Assembly: GCA_016801845.1 (NCBI GenBank)
Contig: CM028923.1
Span: forward strand, 10,919,001-10,983,000
Length of the DNA stretch: 64,000 nt
From: Polydactylus sextarius
Lineage: Eukaryota > Chordata > Actinopteri > Polynemidae
Direction: 5' to 3'
Shown here: one piece after another, positions 21,243 through 34,683 of the stretch
Numbering within the stretch: position 1 is the first letter of the stretch
How the letters are laid out: every line of letters begins with the position of its first letter
Translations under genes and position numbers: made by a program
The notes under the pieces: generated by a model
What the model saw: the letters and a program-made list of their open reading frames with translations, nothing else
Databases searched by the model: none
What the model was told of the DNA's origin: nothing

Positions 21243-21273
21243 CCATCCCTCACAGGACCACTGCTGCCTCTCA
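21243..21273 (+). promoter_or_regulatory. Candidate non-coding first exon end of the first slco1 gene
   Basis: The sequence CTGCCTCTCAG followed by GTAAGA is a near-perfect donor 262 bp before the acceptor at 21535. It would splice to the exon carrying the start codon. The transcription start is not determined. Confidence 0.4.
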
Positions 21274-21589
21274 GGTAAGAACTTTCTCTGCTTCTCAGCT
21301 CTTCTAATTCTAGTTCTTCACAAAGCTATGCTTTAAGATGCACTGAAAAAACATGATTATTATGCTAAAGTAATAAATGTCTTTAAGAGTAGATGACATC
21401 AACAAATCAAGGCTATATTCTAGTATTACTACACTGCTGCACTGAGAATTGAATCTTTCTGAATTTGATAAATCAGTTGAATCCAACATAAATATCTTCA
21501 AACTCCAGTAAGCTAACAATTCTGTGTTTCTGCAGGGCCTTCTGTTGTGTTTACTGCCTCTTTGCATCTGTGAAGCACACAGCAACGTC

Positions 21590-24500
21590 ATGAGTGTTGA
21601 ATCCAAAAAGCCACGTGAAGCTTGCTGCTCTAAGCTAAAGGTCGGTGAAATTTCCCAAGTGTTAAAATGTCTCACATTTTCTTCAGCATTCAGACATAGA
21701 TTGACTTACTCTTTGCCAAACATGCAACAGCCAAGCCAAATACTTTTTCTTTGACCTTATCTCCATGTATTGGTCTTGATGGTCTTTCTGTGTCAGTACT
21801 ATCTTTGTCCAGCAATTTGTTGAACTGATTGGGTAGTAAAATAGTAAAGCATTAACACAAAACAGAGAAAAAAAGTTTGTTTTTTTCCTGGGATGGTAAC
21901 AGGGCTGTTTATGGGTCTAAAGGTGTGTGTTTCAGCTATCTTAGAGCTGTTTCTATTGCTTCACTTTCAGTGCTTTAACACAGCTCGTGACACATTATTG
22001 TAAATGATGATGATTATTTCTTTAAAAGTGACCTGGCCATTTAAAAAAAGTACTACAGCTCCTCACGTTAAAAGTAAAACCAGGTCAAACTTTGCAGAAC
22101 TCAAATGTGGGGCTTTAACTGTTATCTAAATCTGTTATAGTCATAAAATAGTCTCTGACCTACAGCCCAGTGTGAATCCCTTTTAATCTTTAACTATCTT
22201 TGGCTGTGCACATTTAGATTTCTACTGCTAAGACAAATAAACTAAGAAAACAATTTATGTAATATGTTTGTTGGGGACAGGTAAAGTCATGTGTTATTTC
22301 CCCCACAATGTGAGAAATTGCCTTCAATTTTTCAAACTTCTTGTGGCTAGTACAAATTTGCACATAAATATGAATATTTATATTTGATTTGAAGATTGTC
22401 TAGTTTTCATCCACACAAGGAACAGAATTTGCAGATTTACCGTTAATACAGTTGTTTTTAAATTTAAAATTATTTAAGGGCTCTGTCTCTAAAATGTCTC
22501 TTATTCTAATGTGAGATGGATGTAATCCAATCAGTAAGGCAGGTGTGAAGCACTGTAGGTCTTCAGATGTTTGTGATAATACCGTCATTCACACTTTCGC
22601 CTCATTCAAAAAGATTTCACTGCATTACTGAAACTACAAAAAGTAGCATAATCCTGTCACTCGAAATTCTTTGAAGAGAGATTATTACCCAAGCGTTCAT
22701 CTTATGCCAGTCAACATTCAAAACTACTGTGAAGGAAGCTCCTTTTTCACCAGACCTAATCAAATCAGTATCCTCAAACTGAAGATCAGCTTCATCCAGT
22801 GACTTGTCTTGTGTCTTTTCCAGCTCTTTCTGGCCTCCCTGGCCTTTGTATATTTCGCCAAAGCCTTTGGTGGAGCTTATCTGAAGAGCTCCATCACCCA
22901 GATTGAGAGGCGCTTTGACATCCCCAGCTCCCTCATAGGGGTTATAGATGGCAGCTTTGAAATGGGTATGTGAAAAAGCCAAGATGTTTTAGTATTCATT
23001 TATTCATACATTCATTCATCACTCACATATTACTCCTCATATACTTCTCCTCCTTAGGAAACCTGTTGGTTATAGCCTTTGTGAGCTACTTTGGTGCGAA
23101 ACTCCATCGTCCCAGACTGATTGGTATTGGGTGCTTGATTATGGCTGCTGGATCATTTCTCATAGCCATGCCTCACTTCTTCCAGGGACCGTTAGTACAC
23201 ACATATTTCCTACATTTAACTTGCCTATTTAACACTGTGGCCCTGTTAAAGTATAGCCTGCAGCAATTAGACACATCAATAATAATACCAATACAGTTCT
23301 TAGAGGCAGATCTGCTATAGATGAAGAAATAACCACAGTAGCCATGAATGTCCATTCATTCTCTGTACTGTTTATTATTAAATTATTATATGCACATTAT
23401 ATTAAACTGATTAATTAAACATAAGAAAGTAGGAGAAGAGATTCATAACATCATGTCCTCAGTATAACCAGCACTAATGCTGCCAGGCTTTATGGTTTCT
23501 ATTAGTGGTAACTTTGAAGTTAAGTTAGAATGAGTGAGTTGTGTCCTTTATGAGTGCAATGTCCTTATATGTATTTAAGTTAAAATAAATCTACATTTTC
23601 ACAGGGCCAGGCTTCATGCATGACTCATATTGATTGTTATTTTACTTTAGTTTCCCCAAAACATGACACACAGTAACCTGGGTCCTTCTTGGTTTATCTG
23701 GCTGCTAAGAAGATATTCAGACTTAAGAAAAACACATTACATTGACCACAATACATTGGTGGTCTGTTTGTCTTGATTGTCAGGGGTCACTACTTTTTTA
23801 GCTGTGTTATTATGAAACAACAGTTGTGTAATACTTCATGTTGATGTTTTCTAGGTATAAGTATGAGACCAGTGTGTCCCACAGCAAAGATACCAACAAG
23901 ACTGAGAGCATCCTGCCCTGTCTGTCTAACCTCAGCATGACTGACATGGATGAAACAATTGATTTAGAGACTAAAACAGGTAGAATTAATGACTCTAAGC
24001 CAAACATCTGTCACTGAGCAGAAGATGAACAATTCTCGGAAATTAAATATAAATATAAAGATAATATTAAATGCAGTTTCTCCCCTCTAGCCTGTGAAAA
24101 GGCAGCTGGTTCACCCATGTGGATTTATGTATTTGTTGGAAACATGCTGCGTGGAATTGGAGAAACTCCCATCATGCCACTGGGTGTGTCCTATCTGGAT
24201 GATTTCTCAAGAGAGGAGAACACTCCTTTCTATTTGGGTTAGTTACTTGTTTTTGTTGTTTTTTTTTTTTTTTTTTTTTTACAGAAAACTCATAGTTTTA
24301 TGACATTTTAGACACTTTTCTCCTACTTCAGTTGCTATTAAATCATCTGTTTGTATTTACTTTCTTGTATTGCTCACATAAAGAGAGTGTGTAACTGTTC
24401 TTTCCCTGTTCTTCCATCTACCAGCCTGCATCCATACGGTGGGAATCCTAGGACCTATGTTTGGGTTCATGATGGGGTCCTTCCTGGCCAAGATCTACGT

Positions 24501-27500
24501 AGACATTGGATTTGTGGATTTAGGTATGGGACTTCTCGATGCCCGGGGGAAATAAGGACAAAATGTGTCAATGTCTCCCTTAAACTCTTCCCCCCTTTGA
24601 AACTATATGAGTTGTCGTCAAAAAAGATGCAATTGGGTAATTGTGTGCTGTCCAGAGACCAGGGTTTTTCCAGTCTTTCATCTTGTTGACAAAGTTTAAC
24701 CAGTTTACTGTTTACAACCTGGATTAGACAGATGACAGACCCGAATACCCACATCCTGCTTTGATAAAAATCACCTTCTCCTTACAGACACTGTCACCAT
24801 TACCTATAAGGACTCTCGCTGGGTGGGAGCCTGGTGGCTGGGCTTCATAGTTACTGGCACTATCATCCTGCTGTCCAGTATCCCCTTCTGGTTCCTGCCC
24901 AAGTCTCTGCCCAAACAGGGCCAAGAGCAGCAAAGTCAGAGTAAGAGCACAGAAGTGGCCACTGTAGCAGAGCAGGAGAATTTCCTCCCAGAGGAAAATC
25001 AGGAACATGAGGAGAAAGAGAAGCCAGTCATGTTCAAAGAGCTGGCAAAAGGTAACACGCAGCTTGTTTTATCATTATATCACATAACAGTTACCTGTAA
25101 GTCCAACATAGAGATAAATGTTCTTAATCCAAGATGCTAAAACCATTTCAAAATATCAAAATGAAAGGATTCATCTTTACCTGTCACAGTGCAGACATAC
25201 AGGTTTTAGACAGGAGTTTATGTGTTTAATCATTAACCAGCTATAGTCAAGACTGATAAGTATCCCTGATTCCTGGACTTACCACTGCTGACCACCAGTC
25301 AATCTGGGCAAGAGTTGAATGACACATCAGGATCGTGGGGAAACAGTTAGCTAAGTTAAGGCTCACTGTAGTACATTACATAACATGATATCATAACAGT
25401 GTCTCAAAATTCATCCAAAATGTTCATGTTTATGAATGAATATGTGTAAGTGAGTTTATTTCAACAAAAAAGTTAACGATAACAAACAAAAAAAGAAACA
25501 TACAATTAGAAAGTGATACAAGAAAATATCAACACAGAGGCTATGTAATGAGGAAGTTTAATGCACTGGTTATGTTTATGTTGGAGAAATCGGTAGAAAA
25601 CATGAGAAAAACTAGTGCAGCAATTAATTATTCAGGTCATTTAAGTAAATATAACTAGGTATATCCATGCTTTACTAAATACCAGATATGTGCAAGTATT
25701 TGTGAACATTTGATTTGATTGTGGTTAAATATAGGTATGTATAGATCTGATTACCATCTTACATAGAGAAAAAAAAAACATTATCAAACCTGTTGTTATT
25801 TTGCAAAAACTTTAGAATACTGGATTAATTTGAATTTTCGGAAACTGTTGTGTATCTCATTTAACTATTTTAATCACCATAACGTCTCCTTCTCCAGATT
25901 TCATTCCGTCTCTGAGACGACTCTTCAAGAACAGCATCTTTTCACTGATGATCCTCACCTATCTGGTGGCAGTCAACGGCTTCATTGGCATGATCACCTT
26001 CAAGCCAAAGTTCTTAGAACAAGTCTATGGCCAATCAGCCTCCAAAGCCATTTTTCTCATAGGTACACACCCCACATTACTCTGCCTTTACTGCAACTGA
26101 AACAATGATGTTATTGAAAGGAAGTGTGATTGTGAGAGATAAAGTTGACTTGGAATGTAAACTCTAGGTAGCCGACTGTGGGCTCTGTGGGCTCTCTCTT
26201 TCTCTCTCTCTTTGTGAGTGCTTGTGTGTGCCTGTAAAGTTACACCTTGAGCTATGATTAGATGCAATGATTAGATGACTGTTTATCCACATAGTTAACT
26301 AACACTGTTATTGCTGGGGTCCTCACCGTTTTAGGTCACTGTTCTACCATCACATGAAGGCACATAGCACTTTATCTGAACTAGTGATTGAGGGCTAAGT
26401 TAAAGTAACTGTTGAGGATACCCTCATCCAATAAAATGTCTCACATTCCCTTTACTCTACTCTTCAACAGCTGCTATGCATGTGTATAACCCATTGTAGA
26501 CGTTAAAATTACACTCTAACCCATCTACTCAGGCATATTAAACCTGCCAGCAGTGGCTTTGGGCATCATCACTGGCGGTTTTGTGTTGAAACGTTTCAAA
26601 TTGGGCATCATCGGAGCAGCCAGGGTGTCGTTCGCTGCTTCTGTCGGGTCATTTTGTCTGCTCACCATCCAGGTCTTCATCCATTGTGATAATGCAGATG
26701 TTGCTGGACTCACCACCTCATATCAGGGGTGAGTGGCGTGCAAACCATCCTTAACATTCAATAGATACTGAATAAATGTATGAGTCTAATGTGACATGTC
26801 TGTGCACGCTTCAGGGCTCCTCAAGTGTCCTACGATCCTCAGACATTGATGTCTCAGTGCAACATGGGTTGCTCATGTTCAGCGAAACACTGGGACCCAG
26901 TGTGTGCCTACAATGGCATGACGTACGCCTCGCCCTGCTTGGCCGGCTGCCAGACCTCTACGGGCACTGGAAGGGAAACGGTGAGGAAGCAATTGGTAGA
27001 ATCTCACAGAGACAGAAAGCTGAAGATGTAAACTAAAAAAATGAACAGTGACAGAGAAAACATTCAGATGTATTCTCACAAAATCACCTAATTTCTGTTT
27101 AGTTAGAATAAAAAATATGCAAAATGTGAAAATAGTCACTGGCCTCAGTGCTGGTTTCTATTGTTCATCATGTTTTCTGGTGTGAATGTGACACACCAGG
27201 AAAAACTAATGAAAGGTAAAATTGTCTTCTGGCTCTGGAAAACAAGTCAATCTCCTGCTTTTAGTTGGTTTACCTGTTTTTTAAAAAACACACATATAAA
27301 CAATAAGACTAACTAACCCTGTGGTCTAGACACCTTTACCTCAGATTAACTGCTTTTGTCTTTAATGGCAAAAAATATATGCCCCAATGGTGATTAATTC
27401 TACTTATAACATACCACATGATTATTTTCTATTAAATATTGAAGTATATGTATAGATAAATGATTGTCACACTTGGCCCTGTGACACTATCCATGGTACT

Positions 27501-28830
27501 TAAAGAAAAATGTCATTCTGGTCATATAATTTAATCTTTATTTGATTTTATTGTGTTCACAAATCCCACATGTGCAACAACAACAAGCTACAGTCAAAGA
27601 CAACTATTCACACTCTCTTATCTGTGATATCTTTAGGTGTTTCATAACTGTACCTGTGTTGGTGAGATGATGACTCCAGCAATGAACATGTCTGCAGTTC
27701 TGGGCCAGTGCCCCAGGAAGAATGACTGTGATCGCATATTTAAGTTCTACATGGCTTTGTCTGTGGTGGGATCCTTCATTTCTGCCTGCGGAGGCACACC
27801 AGGATATATTGTGCTGCTCAGGTCAGAGTCACCAGAAGGCTCAGTTCCCATCTTTTACAGATGTTTATAATGATGTCTTTCAGCATCCTATTGATTCTTT
27901 TATATGTATTAGTATGTAAGGAGTCAGCAAGAATCAAAACAGAGACTGTGTAAAAATACTGTCAACATTTATCATATAATTTTATACTTAATTTGCATAT
28001 TGTAGTTTCATTTAGATGATGAGACACAGAGTCAATGAGTTTTAAAGTAAACAGTGAGACTCTGCTTTTAATGGTTCTTTAAATTTAATCTGTAGTTACC
28101 TGGCAACAAATACACAACAGTTAGAGCTTGTGCTTATATAATCATCTAATATGATGATTTCTGATACTTCTAATGTTCCAGGTCAATACAACAAGACTTG
28201 AAATCTCTGGCTTTGGGTATGCAGACATTGATAGTAAGAACTCTGGGTGAGTACAGGACCATAACTAATAATATAAACACATTATACATGTTATGATTGT
28301 ATATTGACAATATTCAGCCCATGAGTACAAATATAAACACATGTAACACGTGTGTTGTGTGTTTTCAGGTGGGATCCCTCCTCCCATTTACTTCGGAGCA
28401 CTCATTGACCGGACGTGTTTGAAATGGGGCACCAAGCAGTGTGGAGGTCGAGGAGCATGTCGACTCTACGACGCTAATACATTTAGGTACAATGACATGT
28501 GAGAATGAATGATTTGGTGAAACGGTGTTTTGTAGAACATTGCAACTAAAAATTCTCTAAAGTATGCAATGAAGATGTTTCACCTAACCCACTTCAACTT
28601 ATTGTATTTCCAGAATGACCTTCATGGGCTTGATTACTGGACTCTACTTCCTATCCAACATGCTGTGGGGAGGCCTCTATATCAAAATTGTCAAGCGACA
28701 GAAGAAGTTAGCACTGAGGGAGGCCAAAGAAAATGGACAGGAAGGCAATGGACTGGAGGCAGTCAATGGACATGCCAACATTAGCATTGTCAAAAACAAA
28801 GAAGATATGGACAAGGAGAGTACCATTTAA
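21590..28830 (+). CDS. Organic anion transporter, OATP1/SLCO1 family (upstream tandem copy)
   Basis: This is a predicted 12-helix plasma-membrane carrier exchanging amphipathic organic anions (bile salts, steroid conjugates, thyroid hormones in this family). Coding exons are 21590-21640, 22824-22965, 23058-23190, 23855-23979, 24091-24237, 24425-24523, 24788-25051, 25898-26062, 26533-26728, 26815-26980, 27637-27821, 28182-28246, 28369-28486 and 28614-28830. They total 2073 bp and 690 residues, in frame at each junction. Diagnostic sequences are TQIERRFDIPSSLIGVIDGS near residue 40, the family signature DSRWVGAWWLGF near 245, and a Kazal-like cysteine-rich extracellular loop at about 442-505 (CNMGCSCSAKHWDPVC). 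The C-terminus is KESTI, a possible class I PDZ ligand. Exon lengths match the next gene, showing tandem duplication. Compared from memory with human SLCO1C1 it is the more divergent copy, so no symbol is given. Confidence 0.9.
24259..24280. repeat. Poly-T run in slco1 intron
   Basis: A run of 22 T is followed by ACAG, which mimics a splice acceptor but does not lead into a coding exon. Confidence 0.9.
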
Positions 28831-29043
28831 GGTGTTTTACAATGAAAACAGGTGAATGAGTATATTTCATTGCCTAATTACTGTGCTGCACCCATACCGG
28901 ACCTAATGTGGTAATGGTACAGTGTCAATGCTCTTTGGTCTTCAAGCAGTATACCTCCTTCTTTACACTAATATTGTAGTGAAACTGTCAAATTCTTTTT
29001 TGTTCGTTTTAAAGGTCAGAGAGCTTAGTTTTCAACAAATGTC

Positions 29044-29049
29044 AATAAA
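29044..29049 (+). terminator. AATAAA polyadenylation signal of the first slco1 gene
   Basis: Canonical hexamer about 215 bp after the stop codon at 28828-28830. It is the first one downstream. Confidence 0.5.
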
Positions 29050-29137
29050 CAATATGCAATCTACATTCAAAACAAACAAAAATACTTCTACGGAGGGTCA
29101 GGACATAAACTTACAAACTAAACCATAGAGCTAACAT

Positions 29138-29138
<1 letters not shown>

Positions 29139-29188
<50 letters not shown>
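29139..29188. repeat. (GT)n microsatellite
   Basis: Twenty-five uninterrupted GT units between the two slco1 genes. Confidence 0.97.
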
Positions 29189-29189
<1 letters not shown>

Positions 29190-29191
<2 letters not shown>

Positions 29192-32100
29192 ATTAATCAT
29201 TTCAGTCATAAAATATAAAATATTTCACATATTTGACCTTTTGACCTATGTTTACCATTTATACTTGAATAGTATTAGGTCAGAAAATGATAGTAATGTC
29301 TCACCCTTCAGTTTTACATTGCAAATTAATAACCTAACTCTAACCCACGAACTGAACCATGTGCATTGACAGTTTTATTGTAGTATGATAAAAACATGGA
29401 GGATGGTAAAGGTTTTGGGTTTAAAACATAGATTAGTTTAATGAACAAGACGGGTAAATTTTAAATACACATGGATGAAATCGGATTGGGATTATGATTA
29501 AGAGATTACCATAATGTAAATGCTGTAGTTTTGTGTGACAATAGCTATTATCAGGTCTTCAAGAAGTTTGATTTCATATGTATTGAACTGAGACAGAACC
29601 GTTTTTGTTGCAAGGCCCCCTTTACTTAAAAATGAGTTGTTATCGATGGTACCTGTGCCAGCGCAAAGTGCCAGATATATATAGACAGTGAAATACTTAT
29701 TAATAATTATTGAAATAATAATACTAATGTGTTAAAAGATAGACCATAAAGATAGTTTTGTGAAAAATGAAGCTACAACCAGCTACATCTTAGCAGAGTG
29801 ATCTGAAAAAGCTTGTTGAACTAGTTCATTTAATCTGTTATGAAAGATGCGTACACTTTGTGTACAAGATGGTTATGCAGTTCCCTGTAATATCTGGAAA
29901 AGTGCTGGGTAACAGTGACATGAATAACAATAACAAGCAATTCCTTTGGCAATTAGCATAGACTTTTTGGATTCTTATTGCCACAATGACTTTTCCTGGC
30001 AATCAGCAGTGTTTATAGATGAGTCAGATATTATATCATTTTCTTAAGAACTGACTAATGACCTTTGGACAGAGTCAGGCCATCAGTTTCCCACTGTTCT
30101 ATTTGTGCTAAGCTAATCTAATTGTGATACTTCTAATCAGACAATGTTGTACAATGTTGTACAAAACGATATTCCAAACTTAATCATAGTTAGTTATTGT
30201 GGTAAACTTTATTCTGAATGTTTGAAATGCACCCCATTAACATTTGACATATATGGACAACTCACCTGTCTGACACTAAACACACTTCTTGTTACATCAC
30301 ATCATTTTACACAAACACTAAAGGTCATGGACATTCACATAATCCAAGTTCGCTTTTGCACAGTGGACTAAGAGTGGAGTGGCAGTCAAATTTGACTATA
30401 CTATGTTTTACTTTGTTATACACTGTAGTCGTTGATTAAATGCACCATCATTCAATATATGTACGTATATAATTATTGTTAATGAAAAGAATTTTTATAT
30501 TGAGTTAGATATGTTTGTATTGTGTCTCTATATTTAGTTTTATCATCATTTCTGCCTTTTTTCTTTTTTCCCTTTTTTTTTTTTTTTTTTACAATTTTGA
30601 TGATTGTCCTCAAAGCATTTACATAACATTAAACACAAATTTTCACAAAATATTTATAGATTTCTTTCTTGAGATTTTTCATATTTCATTCATTAAGGCT
30701 GCAAAAAGCCTGTTATTGTTATTATTTCCATATAACATTGCATTGTGTTTACCGTTTAGCTGCTATAGTCCCATTAATGTAGCCATAATCAGTATTTTAA
30801 TACTAATACTGTGACTGCTGTTTTGGGTTACTCTTTGCCATTTTGATTTCATCGCATTTGGCTAAAATGGCCTAAAATTACAAACTTAACAATAAGCCAG
30901 CTGGTGGACATGATGGGGAACTAAAAAGCTACAAAACTAGATCTTTAATTTAGAAATATGCAAAGATAAAGACTCTTGAGTTAAAGTGATTGTTTCTACA
31001 AGATGTGATACATTTTCTTCTGGGTCTACTTGTTTGCTGCGTTCATGAAGATAAGGTCAGTCTGACCTTTGACATTTAACCACCAAAATGTCATCAGTTC
31101 ATCCTCAAATCCAAGTTCCAACATTTGTATTAAATGTTCTGGTCCTGTTAAAATGTCCACGACATATTATGCTATGACACTGGGCTACACCAGTCAACAA
31201 GGAAGAATGCATGAATGTTGGTCCATATGTGCTGAATATAAGTTTACCATTTTCAACTTTAAAGGTCATGATGTCATTTATCATTGCTGTGTTCACATCT
31301 GTCTGTTTCATGTGCTCTAAAAATCATTTAAAGTTTGAGCAACTTACCTTAGCCAAAAAATAAAAACAAAACTGATAGCTATAGTGTGACTGTGATTGTG
31401 ATTATGCAGAAAATAACAGGAAACACCTTGATAACAAGCAACAGGAGAGATGGGAAATCACCAGGAAAGCTACTGTGACTGTGAAACCATGATTGTGCAA
31501 CAAAGTGTTTGTTAGAGTTGGCTTGAACTTTTAACTTTCTTTAGAAATAAACTTTAAATAATTACAATTTCCTTGGAAGAGTTAGCTGTTACATGCTAAT
31601 ATAGTTTAGCAGGTTATGGTAGCCATGTTGGGTTGGCTCTACCTTACTGTGTACATGCTAAAATTATCAATTTAACAAGATATTTCACGATAAAAACAAA
31701 AACATGGCAGCATCATAGGGAAAGTCACCTGACTAAGAGGCAATTACGTATGTCTGGAAGCTAAAATATCAAAATAAATTCTTAAATATAAAACTAAAGT
31801 CAATTCATGGAGCATGAGCAGGTTAATGCCACCAGTAACACATCTAGTCCCCCTTGTCCCCCATTCTTTCCCAATATTAACCTTCCAAGTAATTCTGCAG
31901 ACAACACCACCTCCTCCTCTTGCACATGTTCATGGATATTCATGATGACATGTGCTTAAAGTTGAAGGTTATATAAGATTACCTAACCTGGTCTGGCCAA
32001 ATGTCAGACTACTCTGCAGTTTACTTTGTGCCTCAGTAAATAGTCTTTGTCTTTCTTTTATTGAAGCAAAAATAACCAGCTCTTTTTTAAACTGTCTCTC

Positions 32101-33100
32101 TCTCTCTCTCTCTCTCTTTTTTAACTCTATCATGTTTTCTAATTGCCAAGTGCGCAGTGATTAGATATAAAAGATATTTTATGATTTGTTGTCTCTTTTT
32201 TATTGCTTTTATGATACCATTTAAACTTCTCTGTGGCAGAGATAAGACTTTGAAAAAGCTGGTCACTTTACAATCTTAACATTTTTATAGGCCATGATAT
32301 AATTTACTCTGCATTTATAAGTTTAGTGATCTTCTTAATGCTGTCATTGATAAAAGTTAGAACCAGTGCAGTGCCTGCTTTCACCAGTAGGCTGTGCTCT
32401 ATACAACAAAATATACACCGCACAACATTGCAATGCCACTCTTTCACTACTTTTCACTCTTTCATTCAATCAGAGCAGGAAATTAAGTATTAGAGAATTT
32501 AAAATTATAAGAACATGCCTGAAGTTATTTGATTTTGGTGGATGCATGATCAGTAGAACTGATAAATAGTCTGCGTTCCTGCCAAATGGCCCTGAAACTG
32601 AATACAGTGAGAAAAGACATGTAAAATACTTGCAGCAAAAGTACAATTGTGGAGCTGAGTATATTTTTTTTTTCCAGAGAGGGAATAATTGCTGAAAGCT
32701 TCCTTCATTGTTTCTGTGCAGGAATGTAACGACTCTAAATCTTTAATCCGTGGGAATTTGTGAGAGGCCAAAGCTGATTATGAGACCTGCTGCCACGGAG
32801 CATTCCCTGACATGTTTACACTGAAATATGCTGCTCTACTTTTTAGGTCTTCATCACAGAAAACATCCTGTCGAGTATTAATTGAAGCTTTGAAGGCAGT
32901 TTGGACATTTTTGACACTGACAAGTTTCTTTCTTTTACAAACTTGCATAGTAAAACTTTAATCACTTGATGTTTTACCTTGGAAGGGGAAAAAAGTTAAT
33001 GACCTAGTTTTTAGTTACTAATCTGTCTCCCCCTCAATCCTCCCCCCTGCCCTCTTGCTGCTGTCCCCCTGGCATGTGTGCAGAATAAAAATGTGCGAGG
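29190..33100. other. Intergenic DNA between the tandem slco1 genes
   Basis: This is AT-rich sequence with scattered short open frames on both strands, none with recognisable domains. A (TC)n tract lies at 32095-32118 and a poly-T run near 30570-30590. I see no gene, RNA or transposon end here. Confidence 0.55.
32095..32118. repeat. (TC)n microsatellite
   Basis: About 12 TC units between the tandem slco1 genes. Confidence 0.92.
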
Positions 33101-33221
33101 CTTTTTGTTCCACTGGTTCCATGAAACAACTCTGCCTGCAGACAGCAGGAAAGAGAGCGAGGGAAGAGGAGCAGGAGAAGAGAGGGGCGACCTCACTCCC
33201 CTCAGCCTGGAGATGCACCAG
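33100..33221 (+). promoter_or_regulatory. Candidate non-coding first exon of the second slco1 gene
   Basis: A GC-richer, purine-rich segment ends GATGCACCAG followed by GTATTT, a plausible donor. It could splice to the acceptor at 34624 in front of the start-codon exon. A weak TATA-like AATAAAAATG lies at about 33085. The call rests on base composition and the donor only. Confidence 0.3.
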
Positions 33222-34683
33222 GTATTTTTTTAAAACTTCTTCAAAAGTTTGTCTTGTTTACATGATGTATGCCTCTGGATTTAGGAAGGAATATTCACCA
33301 AGCTAAACCCAAGAGGTAGGATTACATTAATGATGGTGTGAAAATTTCCTCTTTTTTTTTTTTTTCTTTTTTGTGCAACCCCTCATCTTGTAACTCAACC
33401 TGCAGCTCCTTTTATTCACTGAACTGAGAGGATTGTCAAGTGAGGACGCTGGTTAAGTTCACACAGATATTGTTCAGTTTTATACGTCCTTTGCTTTCTC
33501 TTATGTCACCAATATGTGAGTCTGAAAAATGAACTAATTGGACTGGCTTTGCACTGGGAACTTGCATTTGCGGAAGTGTTGCAGAAAAGCAGTTCAAAGA
33601 TTTAGAGATACCTTTTAAAATATTTAGTCAATATGCAAATTTTCCACCAATTTGAAAAAAACTAAACAGTCTGTTTGAAGCATCTACCCTTTGTCTCCAA
33701 TGTTAAAGATGTAACCAATTTTCTTACTTATATATTTATATATGAGCATATTATTTATATACTCATATATTTATGCATAAATGCATAAGTGCTTCCTAAT
33801 AACATTCAAAGTCATGTTAATGTGCCGATAATCTGGATGAAACTTGGAGGTGCGTTTGGGTGTGATTTTGGTGCTGTTAAAATTCCAAAATAATACAGAA
33901 ATCAGATACTTACCATCAAAGCAAAGACAGAAAGAAAGAGCTGTGATTGGAACGCCTCTGACACACCTCTGTTACAAGGGCATCCCCCCTGGTGAAAAGC
34001 AGCCCTGTGGCTTACTCATCTTACTTCTTTGGTGCACTTACTGTGCACATTTTCCCTTCCCACTTCCTTTTTACATTACTCTTCTTTCATTTCTTTACAT
34101 TTTTTCAACTTGTGTAACTATCCCATAATAATCTTCTTCATCTTATGATGTTTATTTTGTAAAAGTTTACCATCCCTGGAGCCTATCACCTAGGCAACAA
34201 CCTGTGATGCCTGTCAGGGAAACTGCTTGAAGGACACTGCTCGGTTTCTGCTCGACCACAACTGATAAGTCCTGGCCTCTAAACAAAGTAGGTTCAAACA
34301 TCTTCAGTCCTTTGTTCATTACTGGGTTGTTGTTGAACTGAGACACTGAATTAATTGAAATTCTAACTAATCAAAAAATTTACTTGTACAGACTGATGAA
34401 TTAATTTAGTCAATGATGGTGTTTATAAATTACAAAATGAATAAAACAAGTCGATAATAAATGGGAAATAACAATAACATAAAATGGAAATAATGAAATA
34501 AAGTGTGCAGTGTGCATATGTTAATATTAGTATAAGTAATAAAGTATAAGTAAAATACAAAAAATAGACAAATTTGCCATGTGTCTGAAATCAGTTTAAG
34601 TAAAGATGATTGGTTTTCTTGCAGTGGCCTGAGGGCTGACACCTGCACATACACCAGCAGACAAACACTGAGAGCACAGCAGG

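Noticed and set aside
24281..24350. Poly-T followed by ACAG, resembling a splice acceptor
   Set aside because: No coding continuity follows, and the adjacent true exons already join in phase.
30144..30371. 75-codon open frame between the slco1 genes
   Set aside because: The composition is like random AT-rich DNA and there is no domain or splice evidence.
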